DNA from: Enhydrobacter sp.
Lineage (GTDB): Bacteria > Pseudomonadota > Alphaproteobacteria > Reyranellales > Reyranellaceae
Assembly: GCA_026126105.1 (NCBI GenBank)
Contig: JAHCJV010000057.1
Coordinates: forward strand, 1-36,309
DNA length: 36,309 nucleotides
Direction of reading: 5' to 3'
The position numbers were made by a program, and so were the translations under genes. Positions 1 through 8,500 of the stretch are shown one piece after another (the first letter of the stretch is position 1; each line of letters begins with the position of its first letter). The notes below the pieces were generated by a model. The model saw only the letters and a list, made by a program, of their open reading frames with translations. It did not search any database and was not told where the DNA came from.

Positions 1-1
1 G

Positions 2-3000
2 ACCACGGTGGCATCGGGCGGCTCGTTCTCGGCCGACATCTCCCTGGCCGAGGGCGTGCATCACATCCGTGCCTTCCAGACCGATGTCGCCGGCAACGTG
101 AGCTCGGTTTCGGCGGGTCTCGACGTCACGGTCGACACGACGGCGCCGGATGCGCCGACGGGCCTCGATCTCGACGCGGCGGACGACTCCGGCGTCAGCA
201 CCGATAACATCACGAGCCAGACGAGCGGCCTGACGATCAGCGGTGCGGCGGAGACGGACGCGACGGTGTCCCTGTTCGACGATGTCAACGACAACGGCGT
301 GATGGACGGCGGCGAGTCGGTCATCACGACCACGGTGGCATCGGGTGGCTCGTTCTCGACCGACATCTCGCTGGCCGAGGGCCTCCATCACATCCGCGCC
401 TTCCAGACCGACGTTGCCGGCAATGTGAGCACTGCCTCGGCGGCGCTCGACATCACCGTGGATACACCGGTCGCCGCACCGACGGACCTTGACCTGGCGG
501 CCGCCGACGACACCAACGTCGACACCGACAACGTCACCAGCCAGACGTCGGACCTGACGATCAGCGGCGTGGCGGAGACGGGGGCGACGGTGTCGCTGTT
601 CGACGATGCCAACAACAACGGTTTGATGGATGGCGGCGAGTCGGTCATCACGACGGCAGTGGCGTCGGGTGGCTCGTTCTCCGCCGACATCTCCCTGGCC
701 GAGGGCCTGCATCATATCCGCGCGATCCAGACCGACATCGCCGCCAACGTGAGCACCGCCTCGGTCGCGCTTGACATCACAGTCGACACGCAGAGCCCCG
801 CGGTACCGGGCCTCGACCTTGCCGCGGCGGACGACTCCGGCATCAACACCGACAACATCACCAACGTTACGTCGGGCCTGACGATCAGCGGCGCGGCGGA
901 AGACGGTGCGACGGTCTCGCTGTTCCTCGATACGAACGACAACGGCGTCCTGGACGGCGGCGAGTCGATCCTCACGACGGCGGTGGCGTCTGGCGGCTCG
1001 TACTCGACGGACATCTCTCTGGGCGAAGGTCTGCATCATCTTCGGGCCTTCCAGACCGATGTCGCCGGCAACGTCGGCACCGGGACGACGGTGCTCGACA
1101 TCACCGTCGACACCACGGTGGCGGCGCCGACGGTAGCGATGGAAGTGGTGATCGACGCCAACGACGCAACGAATGGTGTGTCGCTGACGGTCGCCGGGCT
1201 GGATCCCGACGCCACGGCGGTGGTCACCTTGACCGACAGCATCGGCAACACGGTCACCTTCAACGTGCCGATGGGTGGCAACGGTGTCTACAACGCGGTG
1301 CTGGATCTCAGCGGCCTGGTCGATGGCAAGATTACGCCGTCGATCGTTGCCACCGACATCGCAGCCAACAGCAGTGCGCCGACTTTGGGCGCGGCGGGAG
1401 TGCTGGCACGCGGCAGCGATCTCACTTTCTCGGTGGCGCAGTACCTGGCGGCGGATCCGTCCGAATATGCCGGGTTCGATCCAGTGACGGTTTCGAGCAG
1501 TTCGAGCTCGTTCGCACCCCTGACCACCAATCAGATCGAGGAAATGGCGACCAACGGGGTCGACTTCCTGGGCAGCCCCTCAGGTTCCTTGTTTGTCACA
1601 GCCGCGGTCTACGCAGGGGCGGTCGCGAGTTCGCTGTCCTTCGTCGGTAGCAACATCGTCACGCTGCGCGACACCGCAGCGGCCATCGAGGCGCTTTCGC
1701 CGGCCCAGCTGGCGGAACTGGTAAACGAGGGTGTCGACGCTGTCCGGTCGGACGACGTCGGCCTGCACCTGACGGTCGACCAGTATCGCGCGATAGGCAG
1801 CGTCCCGATGCTGCCGAGCAAGTCGGTGACGCTGGAAGACACCGCCGCGGCGCTGGGCACTCTGACCGTGTCGGAGATCGGCGGCCTCGCTGCGAGCCAG
1901 GTTATCACCCTGGCCGTGACGAGCGGCACCTTCGAACTGTCGGTGACGGAGTACCAGGCACTCGGTGCCGTGAACGTGACTGGCGTTGGAGTGACCCTGG
2001 CAGATACCGGCTCGACGTTGGCCGCGTTGAACGCCAATACACTCGCAGGGCTGGCTGCCAAGGGCATCGACATCCTCGACTCGACGACGGATGCGCTGAC
2101 GCTCACTCCCGCCAAGTTCTCGGCATTGAGCGTGTCATTGACGGGGGCTGACACGGTCACCATCAAGGGGACCACGGCAGAGTTGCTGGCCCTCAATCTC
2201 GGGGCGCTGGCCGGTGCCGGGGTCGATATCCTCAACTCCACGGACAACGTGGTTACCCTGACGGCGGCGCAGGCCGCCGCGCTGGGAACGGTGCGCTTCG
2301 TGGACGGTGACGCCGTGACGATAGCCGACACCGCGTCCAACATCGAGGCGCTCGGTGTCTCCGACTTCGCGGGCTTTGCCTCCAAGGGCATCGACATCAT
2401 CGATGCCTCGGGCGCCCTGACTCTGTCGGCCGAAGAGTTCGCGGCGCTGGGCAAGGTCCAGATCAATACCGCCGACGGGCTGACAGTTGTCGGTGCAGGT
2501 GCAGACGACGAATTCACCTTCAAGGACCAGGTGCTCGACGGCAACACGGCGGTGGCCGGCAACGGTGGCTTCGACACGCTATCGCTGAACGGCGACTATT
2601 CCTCTGGTGTGGATATTCATGCCAGCGTCGAGCGGGTGAAGGTCGCCGACGGGTTCAGCTATGACCTGACGGCCGACGATGCCAACCTCGGCGTCGGCCA
2701 GAACATGAGCATCATCGCCACCAGCCTGGGTGCGACCCGCACGATCACCTTCGACGGCTCCGCCGAGAGCGATGGCGGCACGTTCGAGTTCAAGGGCGGC
2801 ACCGGCACCAATGACTTCACCGGCGGTGACGGCGGCGACAAGGTGGTTGCGAACGCCACCGGCACGGACATCGTGCACTACACGGCGGCGTCGCAGTCGA
2901 CCAGCACCAGCTACGACACGGTGGTGGGCTTCAACGGGACGAACGACCGGTTCGACCTCGACACCGCCGTCACGCTCGCGCCAGCGATCAATGGGGGAAC

Positions 3001-3214
3001 CCTGAACGCGGCAACGTTCGATGCGGACCTCGCTACAGCGATGGCAGGGCTCGCTAACGACACTGCCGTGCTCTTCAAGGCCAACGTCGGGGACCTGAAG
3101 AACATCGACTTCATGGTGATCAACATCGATGGCAACGTGGGTTACGACGCCGGGCAAGACCTTGTCGTCCGCCTCAACAGCCACTCCAACATCTCCGACA
3201 GCTCGTTCGTCTAA
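2..3214 (+). CDS. Large exported repeat protein, Ig-like repeats plus RTX-like C-terminus (5' end outside window)
   Basis: The reading frame is open from the first bases and enters in the middle of a repeat (TTVASGGSFS), so the N-terminus lies to the left of the window. Counting from the GTG at 8, residues 1-366 are near-identical bacterial Ig-like repeats, each with an acidic DxNDNGxxDGGES loop that resembles a calcium-binding EF-hand/dockerin loop. A divergent Ig-like unit follows to about residue 460. Residues about 517-825 form a second repeat family (GVDIL...LTxxQxxALG...VTLxDTA). The C-terminal 240 residues (GADDEFTF, GGTGTNDFTGGDGGDK, YDTVVGFNGTNDRFDL) resemble the end regions of RTX-type proteins. 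Such proteins are usually secreted by type I systems and act as adhesins or biofilm proteins at the cell surface. No transporter genes are in view. Exact function is unknown; a surface adhesin is the best inference. Confidence 0.85.
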   Translation, partial: TTVASGGSFSADISLAEGVHHIRAFQTDVAGNVSSVSAGLDVTVDTTAPDAPTGLDLDAADDSGVSTDNITSQTSGLTISGAAETDATVSLFDDVNDNGVMDGGESVITTTVASGGSFSTDISLAEGLHHIRAFQTDVAGNVSTASAALDITVDTPVAAPTDLDLAAADDTNVDTDNVTSQTSDLTISGVAETGATVSLFDDANNNGLMDGGESVITTAVASGGSFSADISLAEGLHHIRAIQTDIAANVSTASVALDITVDTQSPAVPGLDLAAADDSGINTDNITNVTSGLTISGAAEDGATVSLFLDTNDNGVLDGGESILTTAVASGGSYSTDISLGEGLHHLRAFQTDVAGNVGTGTTVLDITVDTTVAAPTVAMEVVIDANDATNGVSLTVAGLDPDATAVVTLTDSIGNTVTFNVPMGGNGVYNAVLDLSGLVDGKITPSIVATDIAANSSAPTLGAAGVLARGSDLTFSVAQYLAADPSEYAGFDPVTVSSSSSSFAPLTTNQIEEMATNGVDFLGSPSGSLFVTAAVYAGAVASSLSFVGSNIVTLRDTAAAIEALSPAQLAELVNEGVDAVRSDDVGLHLTVDQYRAIGSVPMLPSKSVTLEDTAAALGTLTVSEIGGLAASQVITLAVTSGTFELSVTEYQALGAVNVTGVGVTLADTGSTLAALNANTLAGLAAKGIDILDSTTDALTLTPAKFSALSVSLTGADTVTIKGTTAELLALNLGALAGAGVDILNSTDNVVTLTAAQAAALGTVRFVDGDAVTIADTASNIEALGVSDFAGFASKGIDIIDASGALTLSAEEFAALGKVQINTADGLTVVGAGADDEFTFKDQVLDGNTAVAGNGGFDTLSLNGDYSSGVDIHASVERVKVADGFSYDLTADDANLGVGQNMSIIATSLGATRTITFDGSAESDGGTFEFKGGTGTNDFTGGDGGDKVVANATGTDIVHYTAASQSTSTSYDTVVGFNGTNDRFDLDTAVTLAPAINGGTLNAATFDADLATAMAGLANDTAVLFKANVGDLKNIDFMVINIDGNVGYDAGQDLVVRLNSHSNISDSSFV
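131..1105 (+). repeat. Tandem Ig-like repeats, 108-109 codons each
   Basis: Three complete units start at the VDT of 131, 458 and 782 (327, 324 and 324 bp). A partial unit precedes them at 2-130. Each unit carries TSGLTISG, ATVSLF, the acidic DxNDNG loop, ASGGSFS and LHHIRAFQTD. Homology is high at the DNA level too, suggesting recent amplification or homogenisation. A more divergent Ig-like unit follows at 1106-1390. Confidence 0.9.
1556..2482 (+). repeat. Second protein-repeat array, six units of about 52-58 residues
   Basis: Units begin around residues 517, 575, 629, 686, 738 and 794 of the surface protein. The shared pattern is G(V/I)D followed by a short hydrophobic strand, then LTxxQxxALG, then VT(L/I)xDTAxxxxAL and a small helix-like LAxLAxK segment. 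Similar beta-strand/short-helix repeats occur in other alphaproteobacterial RTX-type proteins, but I know no established function. DNA identity between units is low, so this array is older than the Ig-like array. Confidence 0.7.
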
Positions 3215-3233
3215 CGCGCTGCCGGTCCGCATC

Positions 3234-3260
3234 CCTCCCGCTCCTTCTTGGGGCGGGAGG
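3234..3260 (+). terminator. Hairpin after the surface protein gene
   Basis: An 8-bp GC-rich stem (CCTCCCGC / GCGGGAGG) with an 11-base loop begins 20 bases after the TAA stop. There is no T-run after it, so it may be an intrinsic terminator of the weak GC-rich type or simply a 3'-end stabilising hairpin. Confidence 0.5.
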
Positions 3261-3470
3261 CAATGGACAGTGCCAGTGCGCGGAGAGCGGCCATGTGTCC
3301 ATATGGTTTCGCGACCCGCTCGTTGGAGCGGCAAGACTTGCAGTTGCCGCAGTCGTAAACTGAAGGGTTGCAAACGCCGTGGAGGCAAGAGCCACCAAAT
3401 CATCGGTGGTCCAAGCCGTGAAAGACAACGTTTCCGGCTGACGAACTGGCAGGTCACCTGCGCCCCGCGG

Positions 3471-3611
3471 AATGGTGACCCGACCGTCTATGTTGCCGAC
3501 GTGCTCGCCAGAGTCGTCGCATGCCATCGCATGAGCCGCATCGACGACCGGCTGCCCTTCGCCTACGTCAAGGCGAAAAACGTCGACCGCGCCGCGGCCT
3601 CACACCACCGG
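3471..3611 (+). pseudogene. Remnant of IS66-family transposase C-terminus
   Basis: The gene-poor stretch between 3215 and 3713 holds one recognisable piece. The conceptual peptide reads NGDPTVYVADVLARVV, then SRIDDRLPFAY. It resembles the C-terminal end of IS66 transposases (typically LNGVDPxAYLxDVLxR...RIDELLPWAY). Only about 45 codons remain and there is no start, catalytic core or clear terminal inverted repeat, so this is a relic. Bases 3261-3470 contain nothing I recognise. The identification rests on a short motif. Confidence 0.55.
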
Positions 3612-3713
3612 GGAACATCCTCATTTGGATTGACTGAGAGGTGCGCCCGGGATCGACTCCCGGAGCGGGGCCAGCCACCATCGGGCCTTTGTGGAACCGG
3701 AGGAGCCTGCGCA

Positions 3714-4013
3714 ATGGCCAAAGCGACCAACCTGACGCCGGAACAGCGGATCAAGCGCGAGCTTGCGATTCGCAAAGCGGCAGAGGCCCCCACCATCTTT
3801 TTCGAGGAAGTCAGCACGTTCGGCATTCGGAACACGGTGGGTATCATGACCCTGGACATGGCGCAGTTCATCACGGCGGACGACGCCGTGATCAGCGGCA
3901 AATGCACCGTTGCGCATCTGCGCTTCCCCGTCGCGGCGATACCTTCCCTCCGCAATGCTCTCGACAAGATCGAACTTCAGTTGAAGCCGGTGCCGCAGAA
4001 AATGAAGAACTGA
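3714..4013 (+). CDS. Small uncharacterised protein, 99 residues
   Basis: The ATG at 3714 is preceded by a good ribosome binding site (GGAGGAG, about 7 bases away). The open frame continues further upstream, but that part is the IS66 relic, so the internal ATG is preferred. The product has a charged N-terminus (MAKATNLTPEQRIKRE), then predicted beta strands (TIFFEEVSTFGIRNTVGIMT) and a C-terminal helix (IPSLRNALDKIELQL). The pattern of strands followed by a helix of the type 'P...LRNAL..IE..L' is loosely like DUF3467 proteins, but this is not a confident match. There are no membrane segments, signal peptide or cysteines. It converges on the heptosyltransferase gene, 106 bases away. Function unknown. 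Confidence 0.7.
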   Translation: MAKATNLTPEQRIKRELAIRKAAEAPTIFFEEVSTFGIRNTVGIMTLDMAQFITADDAVISGKCTVAHLRFPVAAIPSLRNALDKIELQLKPVPQKMKN

Positions 4014-4119
4014 CCCCACCCGCGCTCTACCGGACTTGCTCGATGGGATGGTGGACGCCATTCGGGAGCGCGCAGCCAGCGGCAATCGGCCAGGGCATGC
4101 GCCTGGTCCGCCGAACGTA

Positions 4120-5472
4120 TCAAAGCAGCCTTGATGCGTTTTCGGCCACGGGGCCTGTGCTCGCCGGCCGCACGCCGGGAATCCGGTCGATCACCTGAAT
4201 CACCTGCGCCGCCGTGATAAGGCGGGTGCATTCGAACTGGCGATCGGTGCCGGCATGGCGAGGGCACCACATGTAGTCCTTGTGGTCGAAACGCAGCCGG
4301 ACGTCATTCCAGCAAGAGTTGCACGCATGCCAGTTGATGATGCGGAACGGACTGTGAAACTCATTGTTTGGATGGGTGAAACCGCTGATCATGACCACGG
4401 GCGTACCGGCGGCCCACGCAAGCCAGGACAGGCCGCTCGACACGCCAATGAAGAAAGCCGCGTGGCGCAGCCAACGGACTCGCTCGGCAAGCGGGCGATC
4501 GCCGGTCTCGTCCTCTGCGCCATTCGGAATGTGGGTCCAGACGAGACCCGAGCCGTGCTCCGCCTTTTGATCGATGCAGACCACTCGGTAGCCGCGCGCC
4601 TTCAGGATTCCGATGACTTCGCGCCAGCCGTGAGGGTTGTTCCACTTCTTGCAGGCGCTGCTGCTTTGCACGGCGATGACCACGTAGGGCTCGGCGATCG
4701 GCCGGTCCTCGTCCGGAATGCCGAGCCGGGGCGGGGTCTCGGTCGGATCGACGCCCAGGATGTAGCCGGCCGTGCGATGCAACCCGACGTGCCGGAAATC
4801 GGTCGGTTGCCAGATGTTCTCTGCATCATCGAAGAACAGGCCAAGGTAATATGTGGCATAGCTCGCCTCGGGGAGCTTCTGCTCGATTTCCTGCTCATGG
4901 GTAACGAAGCGGATGTGCGGGTAGGCGTCCCTGAAGAGCGGGATCAGCAGGTTGGACATGGCGCAGGTCACCCTGGCGCCGTGCTTTTCCGCGAACGCTG
5001 CGGCGTAGGGAAACCAGCCGACGGTGTCGCCGAGCGTCCCGATCGGGAACTGGATAAGCACCTCCCGGCCCCGACAATCGAATTCGTGCGCCAGCACCTG
5101 GGTCGCCGCGCCGGCCGAATCGATGCGCCATACATCGACGGCGAAGCGAACGTAGAAGTGCTTGGTGGAGGCGACGAAGGCGCCCTGGCTGGTCGCATCG
5201 AACAGGATGTTGCCGGTATCGAGATCGCGGAGCACGACACGCCAGCTGCCCGATTCGACAGGCGGCAGCAGAACGCGGGCGCCCATATTGAAGTCGAAGC
5301 GGACACCCGACTCATGAAGCTGCGTAGGCAGGCCGGCGGCCGGCGGATATGCCGGCTTCGCCGGTTCCTGGGGCGCCGCCGAACCGGGGGCGGGCTCCGA
5401 GCCGGCAACGGGCGAGCCCGACGAGCTGCTGCCGTGCCCGCTCTCCACGATCGCATTCGCTCCCGCAGCCAT
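4120..5472 (-). CDS. Autotransporter-type protein O-heptosyltransferase (TibC/Aah family)
   Basis: 450 residues. It transfers heptose from ADP-heptose to serines of strand-loop-strand adhesins in the cytoplasm. After a Pro/Ala/Ser-rich N-terminal tail (residues 1-48), the conserved family segment begins at GVRFDFNMGARVLLP. GTLGDTVGW (146-153) is the GT-B acceptor-side loop and its D149 is the probable catalytic acidic residue by analogy with heptosyltransferases. HPNNEFHSPFRIINWHACNSCWND (positions 367-390) is highly diagnostic. Four cysteines at 384, 387, 403 and 415 match the iron-binding finger known from TibC. The gene lies 96 bases downstream of the giant passenger on the same strand, so the two are probably co-transcribed. 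The ATG at 5472 follows an AAGGGA-type site. Family assignment is secure; the substrate is inferred from context. Confidence 0.93.
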   Translation of the reverse strand: MAAGANAIVESGHGSSSSGSPVAGSEPAPGSAAPQEPAKPAYPPAAGLPTQLHESGVRFDFNMGARVLLPPVESGSWRVVLRDLDTGNILFDATSQGAFVASTKHFYVRFAVDVWRIDSAGAATQVLAHEFDCRGREVLIQFPIGTLGDTVGWFPYAAAFAEKHGARVTCAMSNLLIPLFRDAYPHIRFVTHEQEIEQKLPEASYATYYLGLFFDDAENIWQPTDFRHVGLHRTAGYILGVDPTETPPRLGIPDEDRPIAEPYVVIAVQSSSACKKWNNPHGWREVIGILKARGYRVVCIDQKAEHGSGLVWTHIPNGAEDETGDRPLAERVRWLRHAAFFIGVSSGLSWLAWAAGTPVVMISGFTHPNNEFHSPFRIINWHACNSCWNDVRLRFDHKDYMWCPRHAGTDRQFECTRLITAAQVIQVIDRIPGVRPASTGPVAENASRLL

Positions 5473-5568
5473 CTACGTCATCCCTTTTCGTAATGCGTGG
5501 CCGCTCGCACGAACCACAAGCGGTTCATCCGGCAACGAGACCCGAATGTCGGTGGCCTGCTGCCGTGC

Positions 5569-8500
5569 TCAGGCTTGATAAGTCAGCAGAGTGCCGCCGC
5601 GGCCATCGGAGCCTACTACGAAGTTATCGGCGGAATGCGTACCTTGGAAGTACAGGATCTGCGATGTGCCGAGGCCGAACGCGCCGCCTTCGATCTCGAG
5701 CACACCGTATCCCGCGTGCTGCGTGTATGTCGGATCCGCGCCGAACACTTCGGTATAGCCCGGCCCCAGCAGGTCGATGCTGTCGCCTTCTCCGAACCCC
5801 GCGACGAGGGCACCGACGTACAGCTCAGACGCCACAATGAGCTGGTCGCTGTCGCCAGACATGTCCAGCACTTGCCCGCTGCCGATCACCGCGGTGGCTC
5901 CAAGCGAAACGAATCCTCCGGAAATGACGAGCCCGCCTGTGATCGTGCCGGAGACGAAGAGGCCCGCGCCGCTCAGCACCGTTCCGCCCTGGAAGGTGCC
6001 GCCCGCGGATACGTAAGCCCTTGCGCCGCCGCTCAGGACCGTCCCCGATGCCATGCCGCCGGCGGTGACGATCTCGACACCGCCCGCGTTCACGACCGTG
6101 TCGACGAGCGTCCCGCCGCTCAGCGCCTGCAAAGTGAGGCCGTTCGATACCACCGTACCGGAGTCGACTGCGCTCTGGACCCCGCTTATGGCGCCCGCCG
6201 CGAAGGTTGCGCCACTAATCGAGCCTCCCGCGTTTACCAGCATGCCGCCGCTCGCGACATAGGTGCCGCCCGCCATGCCCCCAGAAAACACGATCTCGGT
6301 GCCGCCGGAACTGATCATCGTGCCGGACGTGGAGCCTCCAGCCGAGACATACTGCGAGCCACCCGCCTTAACGTCGGCATCGCCCGCCAAGCCGCCCTGC
6401 ATCACATCCTGGCGGCCCATGATCGTGGCGGACTGAGAGACACCGCTGGAGTGCACCGTCTCAATGCCTCCAGCATCGATCGTCGTGCTGACGGAAGTGC
6501 CGGAAACGACGGCGCTGCCGCCGGCGGTGATAAGGGTACCCCAGGACTCGCCTCCGGAAAGCACCGTTTCGACGCCCCCCAAGGACACCGTCGTGCTCGT
6601 GGACTTCCCGGCCACAAACGCGTTGCCGCTGGCGGCAATGGAAGTGCCGAGCATTTCGCCGCCCGCGTAGACCGTCGCGGTGCCGGCTACCGTCGTCTGC
6701 TTGGCGATTCCACCGGAAGAGACGAAGATACGGCCGTTGCTTGTCAGATTAGTGGACGATGCAGTGCCGCCGCCCGAAACCCTCATGCTCCCGATGAAGA
6801 GCGTCGTGCCCACGGCCGTACCGCCTGACATGACATCGACGCTTCCACTGACCACCGAGGCTGCGCTGGCAAGGCCGCCGCTCTCCACAATGATGTGACC
6901 GCCGGGCGTAGCTGTCGTGTTGACCGCCAGCGCGCCCGCGGAAATGACTTGAACGCCACCACTCTCGACTTTCGTGCCGATCGCCAGCCCTCCGCCCACG
7001 AGGGAGATGTCGGCGTCGCCGAGCAGAAGCTGCGTGCCGCCGCTGGAGATGACGGAAGCGCTCGCAAGCCCTCCATAGAAGACCGTCTGCTGTCCAAAGA
7101 CGATCGCACCCGACGTCAGGCCCTGGTTCGCGATCCACTGCGCACCGCCGGCGAGCACGGTCGTGTCTCGCGCGGTCCCGGCCGAGCCGATGGTTTCACC
7201 GCCGCCGCTCGACACGCGCGTATGGCTTGTAACACCGCCGATATGGGCACTCAGCAAGCCGCCATTCTGAACGTCGGTGCTATGCGCCAGGCCGCTATTC
7301 ACGACCAGGACCACGCCGCCGCTTCCTGCAACGGCCCCGGTTACCGAGGCGCCGCTCAGCACGCCCAAGGTGACGCCGCTGCTCACCGTGCCGCCACTTT
7401 GGGCGACTCCCATCAGGCCGCTGGTGGCGCCCGAGCGGAAGCGCGCGTTGAGGATTTCTCCGCCGACATTTAGCAACGTGCCGCCGCTGCTCACGACCAT
7501 TCCTGTCGCCAAGCCGCCGGAAGAAACCACCGCGAGCCCGCTGGCATGAACCCGTGTGCTTGCTGCAGAACCACCCTCCAGCACGACCTGGATTCCGCCG
7601 GACGACACTATCGTGCCTCGCGTTCGCCCTCCGGACGATACGAGCTGAGCCCCCGATGCGACGATGGTTGCCTCGTCCGCCGCGCCGCCGGTGCCGATTC
7701 CCTGCACGCCGCCGGAGATCATTGCCGACGTCGAAAGCCCTCCTGAGGATACGACGTCGAGCCCGCCGCTGTTGACGATGCTGGCGTGCGTCCTGCCTCC
7801 TGAAGACACGACCTCGAACGCGCCCGAACCCACGACCGTTCCGAAGGTGCGGCCCCCGCGCAGGATCGCCAACGTGACTCCGTCTGCCACGCCGCCGCCG
7901 CTCTGCGTGGTGCCCTGTATGGCGCTGATCGCTCCCTGGAGGAACGTAGTGCCCGATACCGAGCCCCCGTTATTGATCAGCATGCCGCCGGAGGACACAG
8001 TACCTCCACTGACCAACCCCTGCGAACGCACTGTCATCTTGCCGCTGCTCGTCACCGTCGCATCGATCACAGTGCCACCCGAACGCACGATTTCGTGGCC
8101 GCCGAATTCCACCACGTCGTTGCGTGTGCTGGCGCCCGATCGCACGGAGAACTCTGCTCCGTTCTTGATGCGGTTGCCGAACGCAACGGCGCCGCTTCCC
8201 AGCCTGAGCACGCCCCCGCTCTGGATCACGGTTCCGGACAGCGTGCCGCCGACCGCCAAGACCGCGGACGCTGCATTGGTGATGATCGTGCCGCTCGCAT
8301 AGCCGCCACGGTGAACTTTCAGGAGGCTGCGGTCGTACAGGCTGGCACCGATCGCCGACCCGCCATTCAGCACATCGACAATCGCGCTGGAGACTACGGG
8401 ATGTCCGTTTTGGGTGCTCGCTCTCCCGCTGATGACCGCGCCCGCCAGGGTACCGCCGCTCGACACCGTGGCTGCGGCACTGCCGGACCCCGTTATGAAA

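Noticed and set aside
1609..2577. 322-codon minus-strand open frame opposite the surface protein
   Set aside because: Reverse of the repeat array; Ser/Ala/Val-rich with no domain.
3129..3713. 5' extension of the 99-residue gene back to 3129
   Set aside because: It would overlap the end of the surface protein and run through the hairpin and the IS66 relic; the strong ribosome binding site is at 3714.
4014..4119. Possible terminator (CCAGG...CCTGG) between the convergent small gene and heptosyltransferase
   Set aside because: Stem of 5 bp with a mismatch beyond it and no T-tract in either direction; not supported.
4255..5493. 412-codon plus-strand open frame opposite the heptosyltransferase
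   Set aside because: The minus strand has diagnostic TibC/Aah motifs and a ribosome binding site; this frame has neither.
5511..5526. Small GAACC/GGTTC hairpin between the adhesin and heptosyltransferase genes
   Set aside because: Only 5 bp of stem and no T-run; too weak to call a terminator or a regulatory site.
5497..6828. Long plus-strand open frame (443 codons) and several others (e.g. 10393-12069) opposite the adhesin gene
   Set aside because: They are antisense to a clear repeat protein. The products are low-complexity, His/Arg/Asp/Ala-rich, with no recognisable domain, as expected from GC-biased codons on the other strand.
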